DNA from: Chitinophagaceae bacterium
GTDB taxonomy: Bacteria > Bacteroidota > Bacteroidia > Chitinophagales > Chitinophagaceae
Direction of reading: 5' to 3'
Length of the DNA: 10,368 nt
Assembly: GCA_020853515.1 (NCBI GenBank)
Contig: JADYYU010000147.1
Coordinates: forward strand, 1-10,368
Positions 1 to 8,488 of the stretch are shown here, piece by piece. Position numbers and translations under genes: made by a program. The notes below the pieces were generated by a model. That model was not told the origin of the DNA, searched no databases, and saw nothing but the letters and a program-made list of their open reading frames with translations. The number at the start of each line of letters is the position of its first letter. The stretch's first letter is position 1.

Positions 1-2876
1 AGATTACAGAACCGCTTGAAAAGGCTATCAACGGCATTGACGGGGTACGCACCATTTCCTCATCAAGCAATCAGGGATCGAGCAGCATTACCGTTGAATT
101 TAATTTAACTGCTAATCTGGAAGCTGCTGCCAATGACGTGCGGGATAAAGTGTCACAGACGGTGCGTCAACTGCCACAGGATATTGATGGCCTGCCTACC
201 GTTACAAAATCTGACGCGAATTCAGATGCGATCCTCTCCCTCACTATTCAATCGGATACACGCAGTCAGCTCGAAGTGAGTGACTTTGCTGAAAATGTGC
301 TGGCAGAGCGCTTTCAAACCATTCCCGGTATCAGTACAATTCAGATCTGGGGCCAAAAAAGATTTGCCATGAGGCTGTGGCTTGATCCGGGGAGGCTCTC
401 TTCATTTGGACTGACACCTCAGGATGTGAAAGCAGCATTAGATCGCGAAAATGTAGAATTGCCCTCCGGAAAAATTGCAGGCAATACAACCGAATTAACC
501 TTAAAGACAGCAGGCAGGCTGAAGACCGAAGAAGATTTCGAAAATCTGATCATCAAATCGGTAGACGATAAAGTGATTCGCTTTAAAGACATCGGCGATG
601 TCAACCTCGGCCCTGAAAATGAAGAAACTATGCTGAGGCAATCAGGTACACCTATGATCGGTTTGGGCCTTGTGCCACAGCCGGGCGCAAATTATCTCGA
701 CATTTCAAACGAGTTTTATAAACGTTTTGAAAAAATTAAAAAAGAACTTCCACCTGACTATAAAGTCAATATTGCGCTCGATAATACCTTGTTCATTAAA
801 AAATCAATTACCGAAGTGATTGAAACATTAGGTATTGCGATCTTACTGGTGATCCTGATCATTTACCTGTTTTTCCGCGACTGGCTGATCGCTATCCGGC
901 CGCTGATCGATATTCCGGTTTCATTGATCGGTGCATTCTTCATCATGTATAGTATGGGTTACTCCGTCAATGTACTCACCCTGCTGGCGATCGTGCTGGC
1001 CACAGGTCTGGTAGTTGATGACGGCATTGTTGTAACCGAAAATATTTATAAAAAAATTGAGGAAGGCATGAGTCCTATGGAGGCTGCTCATAAAGGTTCG
1101 AAAGAAATTTTCTTTGCGGTGATCTCCACCTCTATTACCCTGGCGGCCGTATTTATGCCGGTAATTTTTCTGGAAGGATTTGTCGGAAGGTTGTTCAGAG
1201 AGTTTGGTGTCGTAATTGCGGGGGCTGTATTAATTTCTGCTTTTGTATCGCTGACCCTGACCCCCATGCTGAATGCCAGACTGGTGCGCAAAGTGCATAA
1301 GAAAACAAAATTCTATATTGCCACAGAGCCTTTTTTTCTGCGCATGACTGCTGCCTATGGCGATTCGCTTCGTACATTTCTTAAACGCCGTTGGCTGGCA
1401 GTAGTGATTTTGATAGGCTCATTCGTTGCTATTTATTTCGTAGGCTCTCAGTTGCAAAGTGAATTATCACCGCTCGAAGACCGCAACTGGATGCGTATTT
1501 CACTGACTGCACCGGAAGGCGCTTCGTACGAATATACCGACAATTTCGTAAAGGCATTTACTGAATTTATCAATGATTCAATTCCTGAAAAGAGAGTCGC
1601 CCTGACTGTTACAGCTCCGGGGTTTACCGGCTCAGGAGCTGTCAATACCGCCTTTGTACGATTAGCACTGACGGATGCTTCAGAACGTACACGCAGTCAG
1701 CAGGAAATAGCAGATTATGTTTCAAAACAATCTAAAAAATTTCCGCAAGGCAAAACTTTTGTAATACAGGAACAAACTATTTCAGCAGGTGGCGGTGGAC
1801 GTGGAGGCTTGCCGGTACAGTTCGTATTGCAGGCACCTAACTTTGAAAAACTGAAAGAAAAACTTCCCTTGTTTTTAGAAGAAGCCAATAAAAATCCGGT
1901 GTTTCAGGGTGTTGATTGTAACCTTAAATTCAACAAACCGGAAATCAATATCAGCATAGACCGCGACAAAGCAAAAAATCTGGGTATCTCTGTTGCAGAT
2001 ATTGCCCAAACTTTACAACTGGCCCTGAGCGGACAACGCTTTAATTATTTTACAATGAATGGTAAACAGTATCAGGTGATCGGACAGTTTAGCCGGCAAA
2101 ACCGCGATGAAGTACTTGACATTCGTTCACTGTATTTACGCAATGCAAAGGGCGATTTAATACAGTTAGATAATATAGTCAGTTTTCAGGAAGAAAGCTC
2201 ACCGCCTCAATTGTATCACTACAACCGTTATCAATCTGCAACGGTATCCGCTGGACTTGCACCCGGCAAAACAGTTGGTGACGGTATCGAAGAAATGAAG
2301 AAGATCGCTGCAAAGGTATTAGATCCCAGCTTCACCACAGCGTTAACAGGTGCCTCCCGCGATTTTGAGGAAAGCTCCTCCAACATTTTGTTTGCATTTA
2401 TACTGGCACTGTTGCTCATCTATTTAGTACTGGCTGCGCAGTTCGAAAGTTTCATCGATCCGTTCATCATTATGCTGACTGTACCACTGGCACTGGCAGG
2501 AGCTGTTATTTCACTTTGGTATTTTAATCAAACACTGAACATATTCAGTCAGATCGGTATCATCATGCTCATTGGTCTTGTAACCAAAAACGGCATTCTG
2601 ATCGTGGAGTTTGCCAACCAGTTGCAGGAGCAGGGCATGGCAAAAAAGGAAGCCATACAAGCAGCCGCAGAAGCCAGATTACGTCCTATTTTGATGACCA
2701 GTATTGCAACTGCCTTAGGGGCCATGCCGATTGCGCTGGCGTTAGGTGCAGGTGCCAAAAGCAGAATGGGTATGGGGATAGTTATTGTCGGCGGAATTAT
2801 TTTTGCACTGATGCTGACGCTGTTTGTCATCCCTGCTATCTACAGTCGTTTATCAAAACAAAAAAAACATGCGTAA
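1..2876 (+). CDS. RND-family efflux pump permease (HAE1/AcrB-like), 5'-truncated
   Basis: Inner-membrane proton-driven exporter of an RND tripartite pump. The reading frame is open from the window edge (first full codon at base 3), giving 957 visible residues. The GTG at 138 is internal, because the upstream residues (ITEPLEKAINGIDGV) match the porter-domain start of AcrB-like proteins. About 60-70 N-terminal residues, including TM1, are therefore missing. Visible in order: first periplasmic porter region; TM segments at about 275-292 and 299-345, the latter carrying the Asp pair VVDDGIVV (D339, D340, like AcrB D407/D408); further TM helices to about 425; TM7 near 465-485; second periplasmic loop with a Gly-rich stretch (SAGGGGRGG); and C-terminal TM bundle from about 797 with GLVTKNGILIVEF (K862, like AcrB K940) and EARLRPILMT. 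The proton-relay residues are intact, so the pump should be active. The stop overlaps the start of the TolC-like gene, implying translational coupling. Substrate cannot be read from the sequence. Confidence 0.96.
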   Translation, partial: ITEPLEKAINGIDGVRTISSSSNQGSSSITVEFNLTANLEAAANDVRDKVSQTVRQLPQDIDGLPTVTKSDANSDAILSLTIQSDTRSQLEVSDFAENVLAERFQTIPGISTIQIWGQKRFAMRLWLDPGRLSSFGLTPQDVKAALDRENVELPSGKIAGNTTELTLKTAGRLKTEEDFENLIIKSVDDKVIRFKDIGDVNLGPENEETMLRQSGTPMIGLGLVPQPGANYLDISNEFYKRFEKIKKELPPDYKVNIALDNTLFIKKSITEVIETLGIAILLVILIIYLFFRDWLIAIRPLIDIPVSLIGAFFIMYSMGYSVNVLTLLAIVLATGLVVDDGIVVTENIYKKIEEGMSPMEAAHKGSKEIFFAVISTSITLAAVFMPVIFLEGFVGRLFREFGVVIAGAVLISAFVSLTLTPMLNARLVRKVHKKTKFYIATEPFFLRMTAAYGDSLRTFLKRRWLAVVILIGSFVAIYFVGSQLQSELSPLEDRNWMRISLTAPEGASYEYTDNFVKAFTEFINDSIPEKRVALTVTAPGFTGSGAVNTAFVRLALTDASERTRSQQEIADYVSKQSKKFPQGKTFVIQEQTISAGGGGRGGLPVQFVLQAPNFEKLKEKLPLFLEEANKNPVFQGVDCNLKFNKPEINISIDRDKAKNLGISVADIAQTLQLALSGQRFNYFTMNGKQYQVIGQFSRQNRDEVLDIRSLYLRNAKGDLIQLDNIVSFQEESSPPQLYHYNRYQSATVSAGLAPGKTVGDGIEEMKKIAAKVLDPSFTTALTGASRDFEESSSNILFAFILALLLIYLVLAAQFESFIDPFIIMLTVPLALAGAVISLWYFNQTLNIFSQIGIIMLIGLVTKNGILIVEFANQLQEQGMAKKEAIQAAAEARLRPILMTSIATALGAMPIALALGAGAKSRMGMGIVIVGGIIFALMLTLFVIPAIYSRLSKQKKHA

Positions 2877-4173
2877 AATTATAATAATGCTGTTGTTGTG
2901 GATACCCCTTGCTTCTGTTGCGCAGATCAGCGGTGTACTTACTTATGAAGAAGCAGTAGCGCTCACCTTAAAAAACAATTTTGATATCTTAATTGCAAAA
3001 AACAATGCAGAGATCGCGGCAGTTGAAAATAATTTAGGATATGCAGGCTTCCTGCCCAAATTTGATATCAATTCAAATGGTAACTTTGCAAACAACCGGA
3101 CGAAACAGGAATTTTCGAGCGGACAGAGTGTCGATAAGAGTGGCGTGATCTCGAAAAACATTACAGCAGGAGGCTACTTGTCCTACACTTTATTTGACGG
3201 CTTTAAAATGTTTGCGACCAAGGAAAGACTGAGTTTACTGGAGCAACAGGGTGAATTAAATTTTAAAATTCAGATCGAGAATACTTTAGAACAGCTCACA
3301 TTATACTATTATCAGATCGTGAAGCAGGAACAACTCATCAAGGGCATTCGTGCGGCCATGACTGTCTCTGAAGAGAGGATCAAAGTAGCCCAGAAAAAGT
3401 TACAGATCGGCTCCGGTTCAAATGTAGAATTGTTGCAGGCAAAGCTTGATCTGAATGAACAAAAATCAAATCTCATCCTGCAAAAAAGTATTTTAAAAGA
3501 AAATAAAAACAATCTGACCTATCTGATGCAGGAAAAGCAAAATACGGCCTTTTCTGTAGATACAAATTTTGCTTTTGAAAGTATTGAATCTGTAGAGGAC
3601 ATTCGGCTGAAGATAGAAAACAACAATCGATCTGTCATGTTTGCAAAAAAGAATATTGAAGTAACTAAGCAGATCATCAGGGAATTGAAATCACAGTCGT
3701 TGCCTCGCGTTGGAGTAAGCAGCAGTTATGTATTTGGTAGAAATTCAAACACGGCCGGTTTTGCTTTATTCACTCAAAATCTTGGTTACAGTGCCGGGTT
3801 CAATTTCAGCTGGAATTTATTTAATGGTTTTATCGTCAGAAACCAGGTGCAGGTGGCGCAGATAGAATTGCAAAATAATTTACTGAACGTTGACCGTGTA
3901 AAAGCTGTTTTATATAGTGAATCGAACAGTGCTTATACCCGTTGGCTGGGCGACCGCGAAACCCTGCAACTAGAAGAGGAGAATATCAAACTGGCAGAAC
4001 AAAGTTTATATATCATGCTTGAGCGGATGCGGATCGGATTAGGCAATTATCTGGAAACCAAAGAAAGTCAGAGCAGTTATGAAGCAGCCATAACAAGGCT
4101 TGTAACAGCAAGATATAACTTAAAAGCTTCAGAAACAACGTTGAAGAAAATTACGGGAGAGTTTATTAAATAG
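2869..4173 (+). CDS. TolC-family outer-membrane efflux channel protein
   Basis: Outer-membrane factor of the tripartite pump: a trimeric beta-barrel and periplasmic alpha-helical tunnel through which the RND pump exports. The 434-residue product starts at ATG 2869. This start is preferred over an in-frame TTG at 2824 because it gives a clean signal peptide (MRKIIIMLLLWIPLASVA, predicted cleavage before Q19) and overlaps the pump stop by 8 bases (ATGCGTAA). Two OEP repeats are visible. The first begins LTYEEAVALTLKNN and includes AGFLPKFDI, a YTLFDG strand and a long helix with KLQIGSGSNVELLQAKLDL. The second includes SLPRVGVSSSY, FSWNLFNGF and a helix ending MRIGLGNYLETKESQSSYEAA. The duplicated helix-strand layout and length are usual for the family. 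The A-rich leader has no evident Shine-Dalgarno sequence, as is usual in Bacteroidota. It ends 6 bases before the stop codon of the convergent gene. Confidence 0.95.
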   Translation: MRKIIIMLLLWIPLASVAQISGVLTYEEAVALTLKNNFDILIAKNNAEIAAVENNLGYAGFLPKFDINSNGNFANNRTKQEFSSGQSVDKSGVISKNITAGGYLSYTLFDGFKMFATKERLSLLEQQGELNFKIQIENTLEQLTLYYYQIVKQEQLIKGIRAAMTVSEERIKVAQKKLQIGSGSNVELLQAKLDLNEQKSNLILQKSILKENKNNLTYLMQEKQNTAFSVDTNFAFESIESVEDIRLKIENNNRSVMFAKKNIEVTKQIIRELKSQSLPRVGVSSSYVFGRNSNTAGFALFTQNLGYSAGFNFSWNLFNGFIVRNQVQVAQIELQNNLLNVDRVKAVLYSESNSAYTRWLGDRETLQLEEENIKLAEQSLYIMLERMRIGLGNYLETKESQSSYEAAITRLVTARYNLKASETTLKKITGEFIK

Positions 4174-4179
4174 TGCTTC

Positions 4180-5415
4180 CTATTCAATCAAATAATCGTC
4201 CTGTATATCATTGCCGGCAATTCCCTTAATTGTTCCCATGAGGTAGGTATTATTCAGTAGTACTTTATCAATTTGTTTTTCTCTTTCTTTCCAGATTTTC
4301 TCCATCTGAAAACGTTCTTTGTCAACCGATGCTTTCAGATATAAATAGGCTTCGTTGATAGCACGCATTTGTTGTAAAAATTCATTCCCGGTAAAATAAT
4401 TATAGAGCATCTCTTTCTTCTCCCCCTTATTTTCCTGCGATCTGTTTGCACGGGCTACATTGATAATTCCTTCGCGGATCACTTTTACCAGATGAATCAC
4501 CTCATTTAGTTTACAAACCCAGACACCTTCACGCTGATCAAATAACTTGACTTCATCGGGCAATATTTGTGATACCAGCACAGACACGTCACACTTCGCA
4601 TCCAGCATATCTTCCTTTAGTTTCGCGAGCCAGTCTTTTTTAAATTCCTTGGTTCGCTTACTTTCAAAAATGATCTTACCACACTCCTGCCCCATCTCAT
4701 TCCGTACAATTAAAATACAGTCGGCCCCACGCTTGCCTTTGCCCACTTCTGTGACGGTGTCAAACGGAAATGCCGATCCAAGAATTTCTTCCAGATGCAG
4801 TTCGAGGATCTCACCCTGAGTTTGCATAGAACCTTGTTGCATTTTGCGCTGCATTTCCTCGATCAGTTTCGCCTGGTCTGCGAGTTTCTTATCATACTCC
4901 CGCTTTTCAAGTTCATGGTTTTCTTTCTGTTTACCCAGCACTTCGCCGGAAATTTTTTCTTTCAGTTCAGCCTCCAGTTCCAGTCTTTGTTTTTTCAGTT
5001 TAAATTCCTCATCTTCCTTTTGCTGCAGCAGTAGTTTGTTCAGGTTCAAAACTTCGAGTTCCTTCTCGTTCAGCAACCGGAGTTTTGCATTCTTTTCCTC
5101 ATTTTCTTTTTGAAGAAAATCGATTTTAGACTGATTCTCGGCGGATATTTTTTTGATGAGTTCTTCCTCCTTTCTCCTGGCCAGAATCTCCGTTTCTTTT
5201 TTCACCCGTTCCATAAACAGTTCGTTTTCCTTCTGTTTGGTCAATTCAAATTTTTTACGGTCTTCCAGAAGCTCGTTTTCTCTTTTATTTACGGTCTCCA
5301 GTAACTTCTTATTCTCCGTTTCATACTTTTGCTTAATTGATTTTTCCGCATCTTCGGTTAACACATCTTCTAAATTAAAAGGCGTTTTGCAATGCGGGCA
5401 GGTAATAGTGGTCAT
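4180..5415 (-). CDS. DUF2130 domain protein: coiled coil plus PD-(D/E)XK nuclease-like domain
   Basis: A 411-residue protein of the uncharacterised DUF2130 family. ATG 5415 is chosen; an in-frame TTG at 5433 would add six residues. Near the N-terminus is one CxxC (CPHC, residues 6-9), resembling half of a zinc ribbon. Residues about 21-195 are a charged Lys/Glu/Gln-rich coiled coil. From about 200 the conserved domain follows: GEILELHLEEIL, then FPFDTVTEVGKGKRGADCI (D232), then CGKIIFESKRTKEF (E251, K253), then DVSVLVSQILPDEVKLF and EGVWVCKLNEV. The order Glu, Asp, E-x-K is that of PD-(D/E)XK nucleases, and the coiled-coil plus nuclease plan recalls RmuC; nuclease activity is inference. There is no signal peptide or TM segment, so it is probably cytoplasmic. 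The gene stands alone: convergent with the efflux operon and separated by 301 bases from the upstream formate dehydrogenase gene. Family assignment is firm, function unknown. Confidence 0.9.
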   Translation of the reverse strand: MTTITCPHCKTPFNLEDVLTEDAEKSIKQKYETENKKLLETVNKRENELLEDRKKFELTKQKENELFMERVKKETEILARRKEEELIKKISAENQSKIDFLQKENEEKNAKLRLLNEKELEVLNLNKLLLQQKEDEEFKLKKQRLELEAELKEKISGEVLGKQKENHELEKREYDKKLADQAKLIEEMQRKMQQGSMQTQGEILELHLEEILGSAFPFDTVTEVGKGKRGADCILIVRNEMGQECGKIIFESKRTKEFKKDWLAKLKEDMLDAKCDVSVLVSQILPDEVKLFDQREGVWVCKLNEVIHLVKVIREGIINVARANRSQENKGEKKEMLYNYFTGNEFLQQMRAINEAYLYLKASVDKERFQMEKIWKEREKQIDKVLLNNTYLMGTIKGIAGNDIQDDYLIE

Positions 5416-5716
5416 TGGTGATATTTGTTTCAAAAATAATGGAATTCAAAATATAAAATTCTAAAAATAAATTCTTAGTTTTTAATGCATAATCAACTCA
5501 TATTGAAAAAGGAGTAGCAAGGTACTAATCACAAAAAAAATAAGCAGCTCTTTATGCAGATCGTAGAGCAGATCTCACTGTCCGGATAAAACTACATATA
5601 GTGTACCTTTCTAAAACCAACTTTAGTGACAGGTATCATTTAGATTGCCTCCCGTATTTGTAGAGACTTTTCCCATTTCTGAGTTCGGTGCAAAGAGTCG
5701 GAGACTGATGCAGTAA
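5416..5716. other. Intergenic region without a convincing gene
   Basis: These 301 bases separate two minus-strand genes. No ORF with coding character was found. On the minus strand, TATTTTTG (5438-5431) fits the Bacteroidota -7 consensus TAnnTTTG for the DUF2130 gene, but no TTG lies at the proper -33 distance, so it is only suggestive. Small inverted repeats are present: CTAAA/TTTAG (5611-5615 with 5622-5626), nested inside TACC/GGTA (5604-5607 with 5632-5635), and AGATC/GATCT (5558-5562 with 5571-5575). The heptamer GCAGATC occurs twice (5556-5562 and 5568-5574). None matches a known RNA family that I recognise. Confidence 0.6.
5533..5569 (-). terminator. Possible weak terminator downstream of formate dehydrogenase
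   Basis: Reading the minus strand, a 5-bp stem GCTCT (5569-5565) / AGAGC (5551-5547) with a 13-base loop is followed, after six bases, by eight consecutive T (5540-5533). It lies about 150 bases after the formate dehydrogenase stop and before the DUF2130 gene, where a transcript end would be expected. The stem is short and the gap to the T-run is long, so this is a weak candidate. Confidence 0.2.
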
Positions 5717-8488
5717 CTAAACCAACTTATACTTTCCCTTACTTTTTCTGATCCTCACTGCACAGATTTTATATTCAGGGCAAAGAGCATCGGTATCCGT
5801 TACCGAACTGGTAAGGATATTCATACTAATTTCAGGATAATGGAAAGTCGAAGATAAAATACCCGGCTTCACTTCGTCTGTAATTTTAGCTTTCACATCG
5901 ATCTTACCGCGTGCGCTTTCTACACAAACCATATCACCCTGTTCGATAAAATGAGCGGCGGCATCTTCAGGATGTATCATCAGAGAATCGGTCAGCAAAA
6001 TATCTGCGTTACCGGTTCTGCGGGTTTGTGCCCCGCAGTTATAATGTTCCAGTTCGCGGTTGGTGGTCAGAATAAAAGGAAAATCTTTTTTATTGTCAGT
6101 CAACTCTGTGGATTCAATCCAACTGGCTTTTTTAAACTGTCCTCTGCCAATTTTAAATGTTTCTGTATGTAAAATTTCGGTGTCGCTGCCATCTGCAAGT
6201 ACCGGCCACTGCTTACCGTTCTCACCCAGTTCATCCCATTTCACACCGGCAAAAAACGGAACGATCTGAGATATTTCTTCCAGCACAGTTTTAGGATCAT
6301 AAGCCGCCTGTTGGTAGCCCATCCGGTTCATCATATCTACGATCATTTGGCCGTCCGTTTTGGTTCCTGCTAATGGTTCCACTACCCTGTTTACTTTTTG
6401 TATCCTACGTTCGCCATTGGTAAACGTGCCGCTTTTTTCAAGAAAAGAAGCAGCAGGCAAGATCACGTGAGCCATCTTGGCCGACTCTGTCATAAACAAT
6501 TCCTGCACTACCAGCAATTCCAGATTACCCATCGCTTCTTTTACTTTGTTGGTATTCGGATCGGTCTGCACATTGTCTTCTCCCATCAGCCAAAGCGCTT
6601 TAAACTTACCGGCAATAGCTGCATCGTACATCTGCGGAATTTTCAAACCGGCATAATCAGGCAGTTGCACACCATAAAAATTCTGATATTTTTCATGATA
6701 CTCCGGATTGCTTACATCATAATAACCGGCCCCCTGATGAGGCTGACAACCCATATCTGCAGTGCCCTGCACATTGTTTTGTCCACGTAAGGGATTTACA
6801 CCAACACCACGACGTCCGATATTACCGGTGATCATCGCCAGATCCGCAATGAGCATCACTGTATAAGTTCCCTGTGTATGTTCCGTCACACCCAGCCCAT
6901 GAAAACTCATAGCATTCGGCGCAGTTGCATAGGTGATGGCAGCTTTGCGAACCAGGTCTTTGTCTACACCGCAAATATTTTGCAAAGCATCAATATCCAT
7001 GCTGAGTACATGTTGTCTGAAATCGTCGTAACCTTCCGTTCTGTTTTCTATAAATTGTTTATCTTCCAATCCTTCCTGCATAATAAAATACAGCATCATA
7101 TTGAGCAGTGCCACATTCGTACCCGGTTTTAACTGCAGATGATACGTGGCATAAGTCGCCATGTCTGTTCTTCGCGGATCAATCACAATAGTCGGTTTAC
7201 CCGTCATGGCAAACTGCTTCATTTTAGCACCCGTCACCGGATGACCATCAGTCGGATTAGCACCGATCACCATAATACAGTCAGCGTATTTAATATCAAC
7301 GACGGAGTTGGTAGCTGCACCTGTACCAAAAGTACGTTGCATTCCGAGCGCAGTGGGCGAATGACATACACGCGCGCAACTGTCAATATTATTGGTCCCG
7401 ATCACGGCCCTGATAAATTTCTGCATCAGATAATTTTCCTCGTTGGTACATCTGGCAGAAGAAATGCCTCCAATGGCATCAGCACCATATTTCCCTTTGA
7501 TCTCAGTGAGTTTGCCTGCTATAAAATCATATGCCTCGTTCCAGGTGGCCGGTACAAACATGCCATCTTTTTTGATCAGCGGGGTACGTAACCTTTCGGC
7601 ATGATTATAAAATTGAAACGCATAGCGCCCTTTGAGACAGGTATGCCCCGCATTGACTTCTGCATCATAAGGAGCCTGTATACTTTTGATCTCGCCATTT
7701 ACAGTGGACACTTCCAGATTGCAGCCTACACCGCAATAGGTACAAACCGTTCTCGTTTTTTCTTTGGCCACAATACTTTTACTTTCAAACACATCACTGA
7801 TCGCACTGGTAGGACAAGCCTGCGCACAAGCTCCGCAACTCACACAATCGCTTTCAAAGAAAGTTTGCTCCGCGCCCTTCACAATATGACTGTCGAATCC
7901 ACGACCGGCCATACTGAGCACAAACTGTCCCTGTATTTCATCGCAAGCCCTTACACAACGAAAGCAGTTGATACATTTACTCATATCGCTGGTCATGTAA
8001 GGATGACTCAGATCTTTTTTTCTGTCGAGATGGGTTTTGCCCTCTGGATAGCGCACATCGCGCACGCCCACTTGTGCAGCGACACTTTGCAATTCGCAAT
8101 TATTATTTACTTCACAGGTAAGGCAATCAAGCGGATGATCTGTTAAAACCAGTTCAATAATATTCTTCCGTAATTTTTGAATGCGCTTGCTGGTAGGATA
8201 AATGTAAGAATTTTCCATCACGGGCGTATGACACGAAGCCATCGCTTTTGCATTTCCGTTTTGCACTAAAGCCACATCAACACTACAAACACGACAACTG
8301 CCAAAGGGATCAAGATTGGGCGCATCACACAAGGTAGGTACAAGTTCCGATCCTAAATTTCTTCTGACAAAAGATAAAATAGTTTCGCCCGGTATCAACT
8401 GATAGGGAATGTCATTGATGAAGGCAGTCTTTGCTTTCACGGCGTTGCTGATGTCTATTCCCGGCAAGGGCTTGGAAGTTTCAAACAT
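5717..8488 (-). CDS. fdhF: Formate dehydrogenase alpha subunit, molybdopterin, NuoG-like N-terminus, Cys type
   Basis: Catalytic subunit (923 residues) oxidising formate to CO2 at a bis-molybdopterin guanine dinucleotide cofactor. Domains in order: [2Fe-2S] ferredoxin with C54, C65, C68, C86; NuoG-type His-Cys cluster H118, C122, C125, C131; two [4Fe-4S] clusters C172/C175/C178/C182 and C215/C218/C221/C225; cofactor-proximal [4Fe-4S] C249/C252/C256/C284 with K286 after it (CLKGRY); then the molybdopterin core. The metal ligand is C375 followed by H376 (DSCARVCHSP), so cysteine replaces selenocysteine. FDH signatures include GANPTDGHPV, GLGVTEHTQGT and VNPLRGQNNVQG. The dinucleotide-binding C-terminus holds FHYPE and CPEYKICAVR. 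There is no Tat or other signal peptide, so it is cytoplasmic. The N-terminal cluster set is that of NAD-linked formate dehydrogenases, which need diaphorase subunits; none is adjacent, so the electron acceptor is unknown. An out-of-frame ATG lies five bases upstream of the start (8493) and opens a 12-codon overlapping frame. Confidence 0.96.
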   Translation of the reverse strand: MFETSKPLPGIDISNAVKAKTAFINDIPYQLIPGETILSFVRRNLGSELVPTLCDAPNLDPFGSCRVCSVDVALVQNGNAKAMASCHTPVMENSYIYPTSKRIQKLRKNIIELVLTDHPLDCLTCEVNNNCELQSVAAQVGVRDVRYPEGKTHLDRKKDLSHPYMTSDMSKCINCFRCVRACDEIQGQFVLSMAGRGFDSHIVKGAEQTFFESDCVSCGACAQACPTSAISDVFESKSIVAKEKTRTVCTYCGVGCNLEVSTVNGEIKSIQAPYDAEVNAGHTCLKGRYAFQFYNHAERLRTPLIKKDGMFVPATWNEAYDFIAGKLTEIKGKYGADAIGGISSARCTNEENYLMQKFIRAVIGTNNIDSCARVCHSPTALGMQRTFGTGAATNSVVDIKYADCIMVIGANPTDGHPVTGAKMKQFAMTGKPTIVIDPRRTDMATYATYHLQLKPGTNVALLNMMLYFIMQEGLEDKQFIENRTEGYDDFRQHVLSMDIDALQNICGVDKDLVRKAAITYATAPNAMSFHGLGVTEHTQGTYTVMLIADLAMITGNIGRRGVGVNPLRGQNNVQGTADMGCQPHQGAGYYDVSNPEYHEKYQNFYGVQLPDYAGLKIPQMYDAAIAGKFKALWLMGEDNVQTDPNTNKVKEAMGNLELLVVQELFMTESAKMAHVILPAASFLEKSGTFTNGERRIQKVNRVVEPLAGTKTDGQMIVDMMNRMGYQQAAYDPKTVLEEISQIVPFFAGVKWDELGENGKQWPVLADGSDTEILHTETFKIGRGQFKKASWIESTELTDNKKDFPFILTTNRELEHYNCGAQTRRTGNADILLTDSLMIHPEDAAAHFIEQGDMVCVESARGKIDVKAKITDEVKPGILSSTFHYPEISMNILTSSVTDTDALCPEYKICAVRIRKSKGKYKLV

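Noticed and set aside
2549..2830. Minus-strand ORF of 93 codons opposite the end of the RND pump gene
   Set aside because: It is antisense to the conserved TM10-TM12 region; its Ile/Ala/Met-rich translation mirrors the complemented membrane codons.
138..2876. GTG 138 as the true start of the RND pump
   Set aside because: The frame is open to the window edge, and the upstream residues match the AcrB-like porter domain; starting at 138 would remove TM1 and part of the porter domain.
2824..4173. TTG 2824 as the start of the TolC-like gene
   Set aside because: It would put 15 residues before the signal peptide and overlap the pump gene by 53 bases; ATG 2869 gives a proper signal peptide at the N-terminus.
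4795..5464. Phe/Ser-rich plus-strand ORFs opposite the DUF2130 gene
   Set aside because: The composition is the direct complement of the Lys/Glu-rich coiled coil. The hydrophobic appearance is an artefact, not a membrane protein.
6398..8146. Four consecutive plus-strand ORFs (6398-6790, 6878-7132, 7139-7591, 7601-8146) opposite the formate dehydrogenase gene
   Set aside because: They lie antisense to a complete, motif-rich gene. The translations are Thr/His/Ile-rich with no recognisable domain, and the longest has its codons directly opposed to the fdh codons, an arrangement that readily leaves long open frames.
5717..8488. Reading the large iron-sulfur protein as NADH dehydrogenase subunit NuoG or as a nitrate reductase
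   Set aside because: The N-terminal clusters are NuoG-like, but the active-site motif CARVCHSP and the C-terminal FHYPE/CPEYK signatures are those of formate dehydrogenases, and no other nuo gene is nearby.
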